A stretch of DNA of 64,000 nt from Tillus elongatus (GCA_964006375.1 OZ023264.1:175331510-175395509); one strand, 5' to 3'. Positions 23,516 to 36,763 are shown, counted from the first letter of the stretch. The notes: a model not told the origin generated them from the letters alone. Numbers and translations are program-made.

Positions 23516-23859
23516 ATCTTCAACTGTGATTAATTGTTAAACTAGTTGATAAAAAAAAAATTGTGTGCTGAATTTAGAAAAGAAAGAGCTTTTAACACGC
23601 GAGCCATGTTCCCTATTTAAAATATGAAGGTTGTTATCACCACCCTTAAGGGGTTGATGTGACAAAGTTGAGTTTTATGTCAAAACATGTCCCCGTCAAT
23701 ATTAAAATTGACGTGTTTCAGCGTTTCTTAAAAAAAATTTGCTCTGGACGAAAATCGATCTGTTTCGTTTTCAATGCGACACCCTATATAGTAGAAACAA
23801 TGTATCATATTTCATCAAAATAACTTTATTTTTTGAAGAAGTATATCAATTTTCACGGG

Positions 23860-24038
23860 ACACCGCTGTCTATTGGTAAAAACGCCGTACTATATTTTAA
23901 AATGTGCCAAAAATGTGAAAATGTGGCAAACAAATTAAAATAACTTAAAAATGAATAACGCTATCAATTTTTTTTCGTTACGAGCATCCTTGGGAGTTTT
24001 TATCAGATTTGACAGATTTTGCTTTGTTGTGAATATGC
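23860..24038. other. spacer, no supported features
   Basis: AT-rich; a few frames on either strand have no recognisable content. Confidence 0.4.
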
Positions 24039-24044
24039 AGAAAC

Positions 24045-24563
24045 AGCGAAAACTCACGGAGTTTACGCAATTCCTTGTTCCGACTGTTCCCGAACTTATG
24101 TAGGACAAACAAATAGACGCAACGACAATAGAATATATGAACACTCCCTCGCAGCTAGAAAATCCGCCCCTCATCGGCGCTGATCATTCTTCATATTTAT
24201 ACAGGACACAAAATAGTCTTATACAATGTGAAAACAATAGCCCTGGTTCACAACTTAAAAACCAGAATTATCTGCGAAGCGATCGAGATCTAAAAACGTT
24301 TAAATAATAGAGAGGCTGGTCTTCGTCCCCCGATTACTTGGAAACCTATTATATCTTCATTACAAACCCACAAAAAGACAATAAATTCAATAGACAATTT
24401 TATTTCCTCATTGTCTAACTCAACAAATACCTGCAATCCTCTTAATCCTTTAACCACTGTGACGAGAGTCCCTGACTTAATTGACCGTGACCCGACCAGC
24501 TACACTGATAACGAAGCAGGTAGACAATACAATACTTGCAACGAACTGCCAGATCTCTCTTAG
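24045..24563 (+). pseudogene. Penelope-like element, GIY-YIG endonuclease end
   Basis: The plus frame reads THGVYAIPCSDCSRTYVGQ followed by TNRRNDNRIYEHSLAARKSA, the GIY-YIG core (GVY...YVGQ plus a conserved R and an E/H pair) that follows RT in Penelope-like elements and nicks the target DNA. A stop at 24180 and a frameshift follow; downstream LKTRIICEAIEI and NNREAGLRPPITWKPI (24255-24345) match the usual C-terminal tail. The RT domain is absent, so this is a 5'-truncated and decayed copy. Confidence 0.7.
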
Positions 24564-24735
24564 GTCTAGGGTTGACCACACTGAGACCTTAGAGACGATC
24601 TCCGGCGAGATTTGGGGAGTAGGCTAATTGAGACCCCGTAATCGAGCTAGAACAACCCAACCCACCTTTGTCCACTGCTCTAAAGAGTAGGCAGGCTGAG
24701 GCCTTAGAGTTCATGTCCTTATATATTTCCTTGTC

Positions 24736-24776
24736 CTCTTGAAAATGGTTCCAAAACAGGAGCGGAAACGTCGAGG
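24736..24776 (+). ncRNA. degenerate hammerhead ribozyme-like motif
   Basis: CTTGAAAATGGTTCC, a short A-rich loop and GGAGCGGAAACGTCG occur ~175 bases after the GIY-YIG remnant. The expected hammerhead core is CTGATGA, a stem, then GAAAC; the GAAAC half and part of the stem are there but the CTGATGA half is mutated. Penelope-like elements are known to carry hammerheads in their terminal repeats, which is the basis for this call. Confidence 0.3.
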
Positions 24777-24835
24777 TTCAACCCGATAACCATAACCAAG
24801 TATCTCTCACACTAACGACCGCGGAAATCTTTCCA

Positions 24836-24838
<3 letters not shown>

Positions 24839-24925
<87 letters not shown>

Positions 24926-25059
24926 GATACACAATTGACTGATCTATGTATGTGTTCTAGGGGTCCCTATAGTTTGCGTTTATTTAACGACAATTTGTTA
25001 AAATTCAAAAGTCTAGATCTCCTCATTAGTGAATATTTTCTGCGAAAACTCACTAATAA
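24839..25059 (-). mobile_element. HINE-like 5' fragment with (TA)n
   Basis: (TA)n at 24839-24922, then on the minus strand the conserved block (GTTCTAGGGGTCCCTATAG on plus) and the 5' palindrome ending at 25059. Core and 3' end are missing; Penelope sequence lies on the other side of the array. Confidence 0.7.
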
Positions 25060-25397
25060 CTATAACAACTAGTACAACAATAATATTAACTAAACAATAA
25101 CAGCAGTAAAGCAGACTCTATTCAACGAAAATATCGACCCAATATACCCATCACCTTATTACATTTTTAATATAGTTAGGTGTCTTTTGTTTGATGTACT
25201 TAATTGTAAAGAATTTTTAAGAAATGGAAACCCATTAGATAACTTTTCTCATTTGAAACAAGATAGCTATTGCCATGTATGTGCTTTTTCACCTTTAAAG
25301 CTTTAAAAGATCAAGTTGGCGCTTGTCATTACAAAAATATGATGGCTTTACTCAGTTATTTACTGTGGGTCTATGTTGAGTATCAATTATATATTTT

Positions 25398-25527
25398 TAG
25401 TGAATTTTCTTTAAAAAAATTCACTAATGAGGAGATCCCGACTTTTGAATTTTGAAAAAATTCCTTCAAATTAGCACTAATTAGGCCCCCGAGAACACAT
25501 ATCCGGGGTCGGTTTCAATTTTTATAT

Positions 25528-25588
<61 letters not shown>
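25398..25588 (+). mobile_element. HINE-like 5' fragment with (TA)n
   Basis: 5' palindrome TAGTGAATTTTCTTTAAAAA with AATTCACTAATGAGGAGATC, conserved block and (TA)n ending at 25588. Beyond the array the sequence changes to Penelope terminal repeats. The interval 25060-25397 holds nothing identifiable. Confidence 0.75.
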
Positions 25589-25589
<1 letters not shown>

Positions 25590-26148
25590 TAACTATAAAA
25601 GGATTAATTAATAACACGGCATTTCTGTACTATACAAGGAAAAAGGGTTAAGCGCAAAGCCGCAGGGAGACAACCGCATACACGTGTTTCAAGCTTATTA
25701 GCCATCAAGTGTTGATGAAGATGCAAATATACACGGAGTCACAACAGGCAACCAGTGCACATTTGCAACAACATTTGGAAGACCCTCAATCCGAGGGGAA
25801 CAAACAAAATAGCCACGGAGGTAAATAAATCACCTGCGTGAACATCCAAAGCCCAGGAAGTTATACTAACTATAACAGGATTTATAACACGGCATTTCTG
25901 TACTATACAAGGAAAAAAGGTTAAGTGCAAAGCCGCAAGGCTAATAAGCTTGAAACACGTATATGCGGTTATCTCCTTGCGGCTTTGCCCTTAACCCTTT
26001 TTCCTTGTATAGTACAGAAATGCCGTGTTATAAATCCTGTTATAGTTAGTATAACTTTCTGGGCCTCGGAAGTTCACGCAGGTGATTTATTTACCTCCGT
26101 GGCTATTTTGTTTGTTCCCCTCGGATTGAGGGTATTCCAAATGTTGCT

Positions 26149-26253
26149 GCAAATGTGCACTGGTTGCCTGTTGTGACACCGTGTATTTTTTGCATCTTCA
26201 TCAAATGTGCACTGGTTGCCTGTTGTGACACCGTGTATTTTTTGCATCTTCAT
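26149..26253 (+). repeat. ~53-base direct tandem duplication
   Basis: AATGTGCACTGGTTGCC through TTTTTGCATCTTCATC occurs twice in a row. Confidence 0.85.
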
Positions 26254-26288
26254 CCAGAGTGTTCCCATCTTCACCTGGCTGTACCGTA

Positions 26289-26325
26289 CTGATGATGACT
26301 AATAAGCTTGAAACACGTGTATGCG
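26289..26325 (+). ncRNA. hammerhead-like motif in a Penelope terminal repeat
   Basis: CTGATGA at 26289-26295 and GAAAC at 26310-26314 are separated by a segment that can form a weak stem around AATA. CTGATGA and GAAAC are the two conserved hammerhead core boxes. The base next to each box does not pair and the other helices were not verified, so activity is uncertain. Confidence 0.35.
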
Positions 26326-26361
26326 GTTGTCTCCTTGCGGCTTTGCCCTTAACCCTTTTTC

Positions 26362-26365
<4 letters not shown>

Positions 26366-26428
<63 letters not shown>

Positions 26429-26986
26429 TTACACCGATAACTCAAAAAATAATGGCCCGATTTTGATCAAATTTGGTGAGTACCTTCCTTTTGCAAGTGG
26501 CTTGGATAAGTTCGTTAACCAGGAAAATCTGCTCGGTTGAAATAGACTATACAATGATTTCTTTTCATTAGACAGACGGATTCCCCCTATCAGTGTCACT
26601 TCTGAGCTGACCTCTAATGTATGGAATTTCGACCACGAAATTATAATGCATGTTTGTAAGAAAATAAATTCGGGACTCAGCAAGTGCGTTATGGTACCGT
26701 GTTTTTATTGAATGCCTCAAATTTGAATAGCTCAATTTGCTATTAACCTATAAGGTTCGTTGGCCAGGAAACTAGTTTTTTCGGGAACATTTTAAGTTTA
26801 TTTTCGAAAAATTTTTGTACATTTTCAAACAATAAAGTTATTTTGATGAAATATGGTACATTATTTCTACTACATATATTATATTGGTAACCAAATATGA
26901 TGTCTGTTTTCTTAAAAAAAACACATATTTGCTATTTAAAACATTTTTATGAAAATTCACTATCATAACGCACTTGCTGCATCCAG
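26366..26986 (+). mobile_element. HINE-like element, deleted long form with inverted-terminus module
   Basis: (TA)n at 26366-26423, core from ACACCGATAACTCAAAAAAT, an abrupt jump near 26530 to unrelated sequence, then the tail of the long extension (TTATAATGCATGTTTGTAAG) and the ~300-base module 26671-26986 with both inverted ends. The internal extension is largely deleted. Confidence 0.7.
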
Positions 26987-28315
26987 AATTTTTTAAATAT
27001 GGATTAGTCAGTGTGGTTTTTTCTAAGTGCAGAAATAGGTTCACTTAAGTCACTATCTCTAGGGTTTCGAAATCTATCCTGTTTACAACATTTTTCTACG
27101 TTCAAACACAAACATGCACACATACTTTCATTTTCTCAAACGAATTTTTGGGCTCGGAACCTTTTAAAACAGACTTTTGTTCTAAAATTCTTTTGAAGCG
27201 ATGATTTGAAAAACAATCTCCCCTTTACAATAATTTTTTTTGACAAAGTCCAATTAATATATAATAAGTAGGGTGCGTTCTGTGATTGTCCGAGAGCCGG
27301 TATTTGTACCTCATCGATAATTTTGTTTCATCTTTTATTATAGGATAATATTACTAATAATAAAATTCCTAATTACATCCAAACATTTTCAGCAGGAATA
27401 AAAAGTATCGCTGTTACAATCTTATGCAGATATTCTTAAAATAAAACACCTACGCAAACTTTTTACCGCCGTTGGCTTAATATTATTTTAGCCGCCTAAT
27501 TTGTTGACGGATAAAAAAGAAACTCCCAGTCATTTTTTAGTATTTACTCCAAACCATGACTGATTTATATAAAGAATTACCCTCATTCACAAATTCTGGC
27601 CCAAGTTGATAAAGTTTGGATTAAAAACACCAAACTTTAACTAATTTGTATTAGCTTGGCCTCAACAAGAATGAATTTGTGATACAAATGAAACCTGTCA
27701 GGGAAAAGTTTCAAACTTTTACAACAACATGTTTTCAAGAAATGCTTAAGAGATGATCTTAATTATGCTTACCATCTTATGTAAGAAGAAAGTGGTTTAA
27801 AAGTTTATGACGTTTATACCAAAGTATAAACCAGATAGACATTTCTAAAAGGCAAGGTTTAACAACTGAATTTTTATTTTTTAACAAATTTAATATTAAA
27901 GCTGAGAGATATGGAAAGTAGTATTTGCTTTTCTTATGGTAAAGTATTCAAGTAGTAAGATTGCACTCCAAAAGAGACAAAGGGGTTTTATGTTTTTTAT
28001 TAAACTGAAGCAGTACATTTTCTCGCACTTATTTTCCACAAGAAGAGTCAACTAAAGTACACTTTTTTTAATAACAAGCTTTATTCTGTAATAAACATCT
28101 AACATAAAATATAGAGCGTGGCTCATTAGTGCGTCAAATCCGCAAAGCTGCATTATAAAACTGATTTGAAGGAATCTTTTTTATATGAATTGATGTGATA
28201 GCCAAGTGAGCACATTTCGAAAATATTTCCAAATATACAGCATGATTCGACACAGCAGTAGGCGTGTCGCATCATTTTTCTTAAATGGAACACCCTATAT
28301 ATTTTTACACTTTTT
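26987..28315. other. 1.3 kb without supported features
   Basis: AT-rich sequence. I see no convincing exon, transposase motif or terminal repeat. A GGAACACCCTATATA near 28287 resembles a MITE end, but no partner was found. Confidence 0.45.
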
Positions 28316-28573
<258 letters not shown>

Positions 28574-28700
28574 GCTGTTCCACATACATTTTTGAGTGCT
28601 AAAAATTTGTATACGGGGGTGTCCGAAGACGATCTATTTAATGGAAATAATTTCCCATATGACTTCCGGTTACACCGTATATATATATATATATATATAT

Positions 28701-28954
28701 TAAAGAATTTTCAGCATCCTAACACGACACGAAGTCACCTTCATTAAATCAGCTTTCCCTTGAACAGAATTCTCAAATAATTTGACATAACTCGAAAACA
28801 GTTGAAGATAGGGAGAGCTATTGGAGAGTTATTGGGGTATGCTCTATCTTCAACTGTTTTCGAGTTTTGTCAATTTATTTGAGAATTCTGTTCAAGGGAA
28901 GGCTGATTTAATGAATGTGATTTCGTGTCGTGTTAGGATGCTGAAAATTCTTTA
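28701..28954. repeat. 254-base palindrome within the left TIR
   Basis: Arms of ~115 bases (28701-28818 and 28841-28954), about 95% identical, around a ~22-base spacer. The arm starts TAAAGAATTTTCAGCATCC. Only one arm is present in the right TIR (32852-32950). Confidence 0.85.
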
Positions 28955-29260
28955 ATTTGTCAAACACGTTCCAAGACCATTAGGCTTCGACATGATTGTA
29001 AGGAATAATTGGTTTATATACAGGGTGTTTTGTAGGATGTATTAGAATTTGGTGTGCTGTAAACTAGAATTATTTCAAATGGAACACCCTATATATTATC
29101 TTTTCATTGAATAGAGCACATAATTCTCTTTCAAACTGTATTATCATTCTCTATACCTAAACTTGATAATTGTCGAGATATTTGCGGTTTACCAAAAAAA
29201 AAAATAATAATATTTATGAAATTTCAACAAATAACAGAGAATAACCAAAAGTATTTTTAA

Positions 29261-31141
29261 CAATCCGGAGAGAGGGAGATTAACGCTATGTATAAAGTAA
29301 TGAAAGCGGAGGTAAATAGCCTAATTAAACAGGAAAAACAAAACTACACAGCATCTTATATTTGTAACGCCCCAAATAAAACTAAAGCATTATGGCAGCT
29401 TGTTAATCTTAAGAAAAACAAACCAAGTGAGGAGCACTGCATTTCGAATTTACTGTACGAAAACAAAAATATAACTAGTAGGGTAGAAATTGCTGAGGTG
29501 CTTGCCGGATATTTTTCAGGTGTTGCTGAGAGGAAGCTCATGTTGCATTTCGGGGGTCAGATGTCTGATAGCTGCACAGCCGAACAATATAAACCCAAAA
29601 CACTTTTTATAACACCTTTAACTGAATGTGAAGTTATTGAGATCATCAACGAACTTCCTAATAAAAAATCAAGCGGCTTTGATGATGTTCCAATAAAAAT
29701 TATTAAGCAATGTGCTGCTGAGCTTGCCGCGCCACTTACAAAGATTATAAATTCCTGTGTATGTCTGGGAAAATTCCCTGACATATTGAAACTGGCTGTG
29801 GTTGTTGCTGTGTTGAAGGCGGGAGACAGTACCAATTTGGAGAACTATCGTCCTATCTCTATATTAAGCATTTTTTCAAAGATCATAGAAAGGGCGGTAC
29901 ATAGAAGGATGGTCAAGTTTTTAAACGATAATAATATTATATCACCATCACAGCACGGATTTAGAACTGATCATTCTACAGAAACTGCCCTTATCGAATA
30001 CATTCAATATGTAAATGAAAGAATGGACCTCAACTACATTGTGGTGACCTTATTTTTTGACCTGTCTCGTGCCTTTGACACAGTAAATCCTTTTTTTGTT
30101 AAGGAGAAGATGTGGGCGTTGGGGATAAGAGGCACTTGCAACGACCTTCTACTTTCGTATCTCACCAACAGACAGTTGCTCGTAAAAGCGAATAATATTA
30201 ATTCCCAAAGATATGGGGTAAGTATGGGCACACCCCAGGGAAGTGTCATTGGCCCACTTTTGTTTACACTCTATGTAAACGATTTGCCGCAATTTATACA
30301 AGACGGAAAAGTCTTCATGTACGCCGATGACACTTCTATTGTTGTCTACGGCAAGACGGTGGAGGAAACTGAATTAAAATTAAAATCAGTGGTACGATCT
30401 TTTGATGAGTGGTGTTATAAAAATCGACTCATTTTAAACTATGACAAGACTTTTTCTCTTGAAATGCATAACTGCCACCGAAGAGAGAGGATGTGCGGCA
30501 GCACTATTTTGGTGAATGGAAATGCTGTGCAATTTAAAAAGGTGGCAAAATTTTTGGGTGTTAGAATTGACAGCAGCCTGTTATATATAGACCAGATTGA
30601 TCACGTGTGCAAGAAATTAAATTCCGCGTTTTATGCAATTTTGATGCTTAAAGATTCCTTAAGTTCGGAACATCTGCTGAAAGTCTATTACGCGGCTGTC
30701 TATTCACATCTGAGTTACGGTATCATTATCTGGGGCCAATCTTCGGACTGCCATAGAATATTTGTGCTACAGAAACGAATACTAAGATTAATATACAATC
30801 TACCTTATGGGCACCCTTGTCGTGACATTTTCAAGAAAAATAACATTATGACGTTAACATCAGTTTATTTGTTCCATCTGTTAACTTACATTCATAAAAA
30901 CAAGAGAAAATTTGTTATCCATAACCACAACACTCGTGAAAAAAATACTTTTCACCTGAATAAATGTCACCATTCTTTTTTTAAGAAGTCGCCATGTTAT
31001 GCGGGTTGCTTTTTGTATAACCAGCTGCCTTGTTCTCTGAAGGACACAAATTGCACAAAAAAATTTAGAAAGCAACTGAAGGTTGCTTTAATTACTCATA
31101 GTTTTTATAGTTTGAGTGAATTTTGTGAAGCTGTACTGTGA
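29261..31141 (+). CDS. LINE ORF2, 5'-truncated, reverse transcriptase intact
   Basis: Open from 29261 (first ATG at 29288) to a TGA at 31139-31141, about 617 residues. RT motifs in order: LENYRPISILSIFSKIIERA (~190), PSQHGFRTDHSTETAL (~220), VTLFFDLSRAFDTVN, GTPQGSVIGPLLFTLYVNDL (~315) and VFMYADDTSIVV with the catalytic Asp pair (~345), then VAKFLGVRIDSS and the thumb (KVYYAAVYSHLSYGIIIWG). No endonuclease precedes it and no RNase H follows. The profile fits the jockey/CR1/L2 group. No premature stop is seen, but without the endonuclease and ORF1 it cannot retrotranspose alone. It sits inside transposon A, between the left TIR and the transposase. Confidence 0.85.
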   Translation, partial: QSGEREINAMYKVMKAEVNSLIKQEKQNYTASYICNAPNKTKALWQLVNLKKNKPSEEHCISNLLYENKNITSRVEIAEVLAGYFSGVAERKLMLHFGGQMSDSCTAEQYKPKTLFITPLTECEVIEIINELPNKKSSGFDDVPIKIIKQCAAELAAPLTKIINSCVCLGKFPDILKLAVVVAVLKAGDSTNLENYRPISILSIFSKIIERAVHRRMVKFLNDNNIISPSQHGFRTDHSTETALIEYIQYVNERMDLNYIVVTLFFDLSRAFDTVNPFFVKEKMWALGIRGTCNDLLLSYLTNRQLLVKANNINSQRYGVSMGTPQGSVIGPLLFTLYVNDLPQFIQDGKVFMYADDTSIVVYGKTVEETELKLKSVVRSFDEWCYKNRLILNYDKTFSLEMHNCHRRERMCGSTILVNGNAVQFKKVAKFLGVRIDSSLLYIDQIDHVCKKLNSAFYAILMLKDSLSSEHLLKVYYAAVYSHLSYGIIIWGQSSDCHRIFVLQKRILRLIYNLPYGHPCRDIFKKNNIMTLTSVYLFHLLTYIHKNKRKFVIHNHNTREKNTFHLNKCHHSFFKKSPCYAGCFLYNQLPCSLKDTNCTKKFRKQLKVALITHSFYSLSEFCEAVL

Positions 31142-31294
31142 ACGTATCTTTTTTGTTGTGATGTGATGCTCGTTAGAGTTTAGATTTTTGGGCACCTACC
31201 CTTGTGATAAGTTGTGATACGTTCTTTATCTTTTTTATCGTGTAAGTTTTTGACTTGTCCGATTTACAATAATTGTAACTAAAGAACCAAATAA

Positions 31295-31330
31295 ATATTA
31301 TTATTATTATTATTATATTATTATTATTGA
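31295..31330 (+). repeat. (ATT)n tail of the LINE
   Basis: A short ATT array follows CCAAATAAATATT at the LINE 3' end. A microsatellite tail in place of poly(A) is typical of several LINE clades and marks the insertion's right edge. Confidence 0.8.
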
Positions 31331-31362
31331 AAGTTGAAAATGATTATGACTAGCTAAGAAAC

Positions 31363-32433
31363 TCATAATTGATATTGTTCAAATTGCGTACCATTCGCAC
31401 TAATACATCGCTCTAAGCGTATTACAACTCCTTCACTTGTACGCCGTATTTCTGCGGGGTCAATATTAACCAAACAATTACGGACTCTATCTTCAAGATC
31501 TTCCCTAGTGTTGACTGGAGTCGCATAAACATCTTATTTCAATTTACCCCATAGGCAAAAATCCAGAGGAGTGACGTCGGGCGACCTGGGGGGGCAATTG
31601 TATGTTCCGCCGCGTCCCATCCACCTCTCTTCGAATTCATCATTTAAAAAGCTCCTCACCCTTGCTGAATAATGCGCAGGAGCCCTATCTAGTTGATACC
31701 AATAATTCACATACGCAGTAAGTGGTAAATTGTCCAAGAAATCAGAGACAGTGGTTAGCAAAATCTCTAGGTATTGCACAGCTGTCAGATTATTATCGTA
31801 AATGCAGTGCGATATTTTATTATCCATCAGAAGAGCAAAGAAGTTGAAGCTGCATTTTCTCTGAAAACTGCGTTCTCTTTTGACATGAGGATTGTCTTGA
31901 GCCCAGTAGTGAATATTATGTCTGTTAAATATTCCTTCATGGGACATCTTTGTTTGGTCGGTCCAAATTATGCTTTTCAGAAATAAAAGATCGTTTCGGT
32001 GTCTTTCAAGGAGAGTGTGACAAAATTCAATTCGGTGGGCTGGGTCGTTCGGTTCCAGAGCTTGTACACTTATAATTTTATAATTATGCATCTTATGCTT
32101 GTACAATATTCTCTGTATGGAGGAACGTGCTATGTTCATGTCATATTCAGCTGAACGTATTGACGCCTTTGGATCAGCGAAATAAGACAACACAGAAATT
32201 TGTGTGTCTGCGTCTTCTGTAACTGGAATTGTTCTTGATGTTTGTTTAATCGTGCAACTTCCCGTTCTCAAGAAATTGGTTTCATAACGTCTGAATTTCA
32301 ACGCAGTCATTAGCGAGGACTCGGGATACCTATCATTAAACAGTCGACATGTTCTGCTGACCACTCTGTTGCACTCTCCGTGAAAATAAAATAAATTCAG
32401 CAATTTTTCGTTTGAATAGCTGGCATCATCCAT
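31363..32433 (-). pseudogene. DD41D transposase of transposon A with one premature stop
   Basis: Starts MDDASYSNEKLLNLFYFHGE. Domains in order: DUF4817-like N terminus (GECNRVVSRTCRLFNDRYPE), second HTH (IARSSIQRILYKHKMHNYKI), SIIWTDQTKMS with the first catalytic Asp (the usual following E is Q), FNRHNIHYWA, NYWYQLDRAPAHYS (second Asp) and RSPDVTPLDFCLWGKLK (third Asp), with 41 residues between the second and third. The frame stops with TAA at 31534-31536, but on the far side the same frame stays open for ~56 codons (DVYATPVNTREDLEDR ... EQYQL) to a TGA at 31363-31365. So one nonsense codon splits an otherwise complete ~355-residue gene. Confidence 0.85.
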
Positions 32434-32997
32434 TATAACATAGAATTCCTATCAATTTAGACAACAAAGACAAAATAACTCACATTGTGAATGACAGAAA
32501 TGTGAAACTGACAATAAACGTGAAAATGTCAAACATCACATAGCACTCTTAGAATTCATACAGATTTTAGACATACTCCTAAGTTTGTCTTTTTTTTGGT
32601 AAACCTGAAATATCCCTACAATTATCCACTTTAGGTATAGGGAATGCTAATACAGCTTGAAAGAGAATTATCTGCTCTATTCAATGGAAGATAATGTATA
32701 GGGTGTTCTATTTGAAATAAATGAGATATTCTAGTTTAAAGCACACCAAATTCTAATATATCCTACAAAACACTCTGTATATGAAACAAATTTTCCTCAC
32801 AATCATGCCGTAGCGTAATGGCCTTGGAACGTGCGTGACAAATTTAAGAAGTTTCAGCATCCTAACACGCCACGAAATCACCTTCCCTTGAACATAAGTC
32901 TCAAATAAATTGACATAACACGAAAACAGTTGAAGATAGGGAGAGCATACCCTTATAACTAAAATTAGATGAGTATTCTAAAAATGCAATAATATAC

Positions 32998-33179
32998 AGG
33001 GTGTTCTATTTGAAATAACGATGTTTATATCTATTTACGGTGTAACCGGAAGTTCGCCATTTTGGAAATTATCTCCATTAAATAGAGCATCTTCTGAAAC
33101 CCTCGTATACAAATTTTCAGCACTCAAAAATGTATATTTTCGGAAATAATCTAATGCATTACTCGACGTGGGACAGCTG
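32998..33179. mobile_element. ~182-base MITE forming the outer right end of transposon A
   Basis: Begins CAGGGTGTTCTATTTGAAA and ends GACGTGGGACAGCTG. It resembles the MITE at 10935-11119 in length and layout, and carries ACCGGAAGTTCGCCATTTTG near 33046. Confidence 0.6.
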
Positions 33180-33309
33180 TATATATATATGGTTTAGCCT
33201 AAGTAGATCAGGTTTTGCCAAAAAAGTTTTATTCGGGAAATTTATGGTATTTGCGAAAGTAATAAAGTTGTTCCAGCGAGAGTAGTTTTTTATGTTATTA
33301 TTAGTCTAT

Positions 33310-33700
33310 TATCGCGTCTATGGCCAATCACCGACGCCAGGGAGCACTTTCATCTCACTATCTTCGAAATTTTTCCAATTCCCTTCCTATCTATAAGGAT
33401 GGTAGAGATCTGTGAGGTGTCCAGCATCGCAAGGCACATAGGACCGCCGGCTTGACGCCTCCTCCGAAGGGCGGCGTACGCAGACATTTAACTTGTTAAA
33501 ACACAATGCAACAACCTCGTTTGTAGTTAATTTACACTATATACTGCAAAATAATTTGACGTTTCTACGGGTTATCGAACCCGGGCTCTTGGATGCATAA
33601 ACTTGGTTTACAGGCTGCAGTTACAGTGACCACCAAATCTAAAGTTTTACGCCCATGAAAAATTTAGTTATATGCACTTAAAACAAATGAACTAACCCTT
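33310..33700 (-). repeat. possible tRNA-like SINE or other dispersed repeat
   Basis: On the minus strand GGGTTCGATAACCCG (about 33577-33591) resembles a tRNA B box in its stem, preceded by GGTGGTCACTGTAACTGCAG (about 33625-33645) in the place of an A box. The body (33310-33560) has relatives at 9165-9230 and perhaps 7620-7960. No complete cloverleaf was fitted, so a tRNA-derived SINE is only a suggestion. Confidence 0.3.
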
Positions 33701-33720
33701 TACGTGGTTATTTTATGTAT

Positions 33721-34285
<565 letters not shown>

Positions 34286-35109
34286 TTAGTTTTTATACTA
34301 TGAGCAAGTAAACGGAACCTAACAAATGGCGCGCTATTATACGTAACGCAATATCACAGCAGAGGAATATTCTTATTATTTTACTTTAAAAACAATAAAT
34401 TATAATCAACACCCAAAAGCAAAAGAGGTGAGGACCTCGCGGTTGTAGATTTCCAATGAACTCTAACCAGAACTACTTGTGTAAAGATTAATGCAGCCAT
34501 CTTGTAGATTGAAACAATAAACATCCACCGATATGAGAAGAAACAACATTAAAAACTGAAGTCTGCGTTTTATCTGATTCTGTTCCTGTTTATATTGGAA
34601 GCCCTGTTTTCAATATGGCACCGCCCTTCATATTTAAACCATGCTTGATGATATTATCTCAGAATGTAAATAAAATGCTAAAAATGTAAATAAAGCGGTG
34701 TATATCCCTTTTGTTGGAGACACTGAGCTCTCGAATACAAATAAACACAAAAGGGTTTCTTTACGACACAATAGGTAGAGTTTTAGGAATAATATGTTAT
34801 GTATGGCTTTTATAACCCCATTGTCATTCTAATTATAATGGTCTCCCAACACACGAAAAATTTTTCCTATTACGTTCCGAGACTACCGGCGAATAGAGGC
34901 TTGTATAGTGGGAACGTCTTATATTAGTTTTATCACGCAAGAGAATAAAGAAGAGAATTGCAGTTTTATTTCCCGTTTCCTTCACAGGAGGCGGGCCTTT
35001 ATAAGGTTTATATTCAACCACGAAATTAGCTGCAGGTCCAGCAGGTTCCAACAAAACTCCCCAGAGCTAGGGATATTTGCACTGTGGTTCCATCCGAAAA
35101 TGTAACAGT
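34286..35109. other. no supported gene; one unassigned short ORF
   Basis: A minus-strand ORF at 34833-35054 (73 codons) has a non-repetitive sequence beginning MLEPAGPAANFVVEYKPYKG, but I recognise no domain and see no splice context. It could be part of an unrecognised element. Nothing else is identifiable. Confidence 0.3.
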
Positions 35110-36487
<1,378 letters not shown>

Positions 36488-36760
36488 TAAATACAAGTGG
36501 CTGCTACAAAAAAAGGCTGTTCTTGTTTCATATAGTTATTTAATAATAACATAACTTTCTAAACATTGTATATTGCTACGCTGTTGAATTTTTCGAATTT
36601 TTCAAAAACAGACGATACCAGTTGGCATGAAAACGTAAATATTGTAACAAACATTATCGTTTTGTTTTAGTTTAAAAGACTTTTAAAGTTTATGTATATG
36701 CACAATTACTTTCTCTATGTGTATGACAGTTCAGATTCAGATTGCATCGGATGAATTATA
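36488..36760. other. no supported features
   Basis: AT-rich spacer; nothing recognised. Confidence 0.45.
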
Positions 36761-36763
36761 AAT

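Larger units (their letters stand above)
21869..23785 (-). mobile_element. DD41D (rosa-like) Tc1-mariner transposon, copy C1
   Basis: TIRs of about 220 bases (21869-22090 and 23565-23785) share GGGAACATGG, CCCTTAAGG and GCATTGAAAACGAAAC next to the ends. The ends are CAGGCTGGCG and CGACACCCT, with TA duplicated. Total 1.9 kb with one decayed transposase gene. A second copy lies at 55660-57311. Confidence 0.85.
25597..26365. repeat. Penelope-type terminal repeats (pLTRs) in inverted arrangement, with hammerhead-like motifs
   Basis: A ~270-base unit occurs inverted (25640-25900 on the minus strand, 25975-26250 on plus), with the join segment GCGGCTTTGC...TTAACCC repeated between units. Shared landmarks are AGTACAGAAATGCCGTG, TTTACCTCCGTGGC, GTGCACTGGTTGCC and GCATCTTCATC. 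Three copies of AATAAGCTTGAAACACG lie at about 25670 (minus), 25950 and 26300. Complementary open frames (25739-25930, 25925-26176) exist only because the unit is inverted. Inverted and tandem terminal repeats are typical of Penelope-like elements. Confidence 0.6.

Noticed and set aside
25739..26176. Two nearly identical ~80-residue hydrophobic proteins on opposite strands
   Set aside because: They are the same segment of an inverted Penelope-type terminal repeat read twice.
33555..33650. A functional tRNA gene
   Set aside because: Only a B-box-like stem is convincing; no complete cloverleaf or anticodon arm could be fitted.
34833..35054. 73-residue ORF as a host exon
   Set aside because: Non-repetitive, but no splice context, homologue or neighbouring exon could be recognised; left as unassigned.
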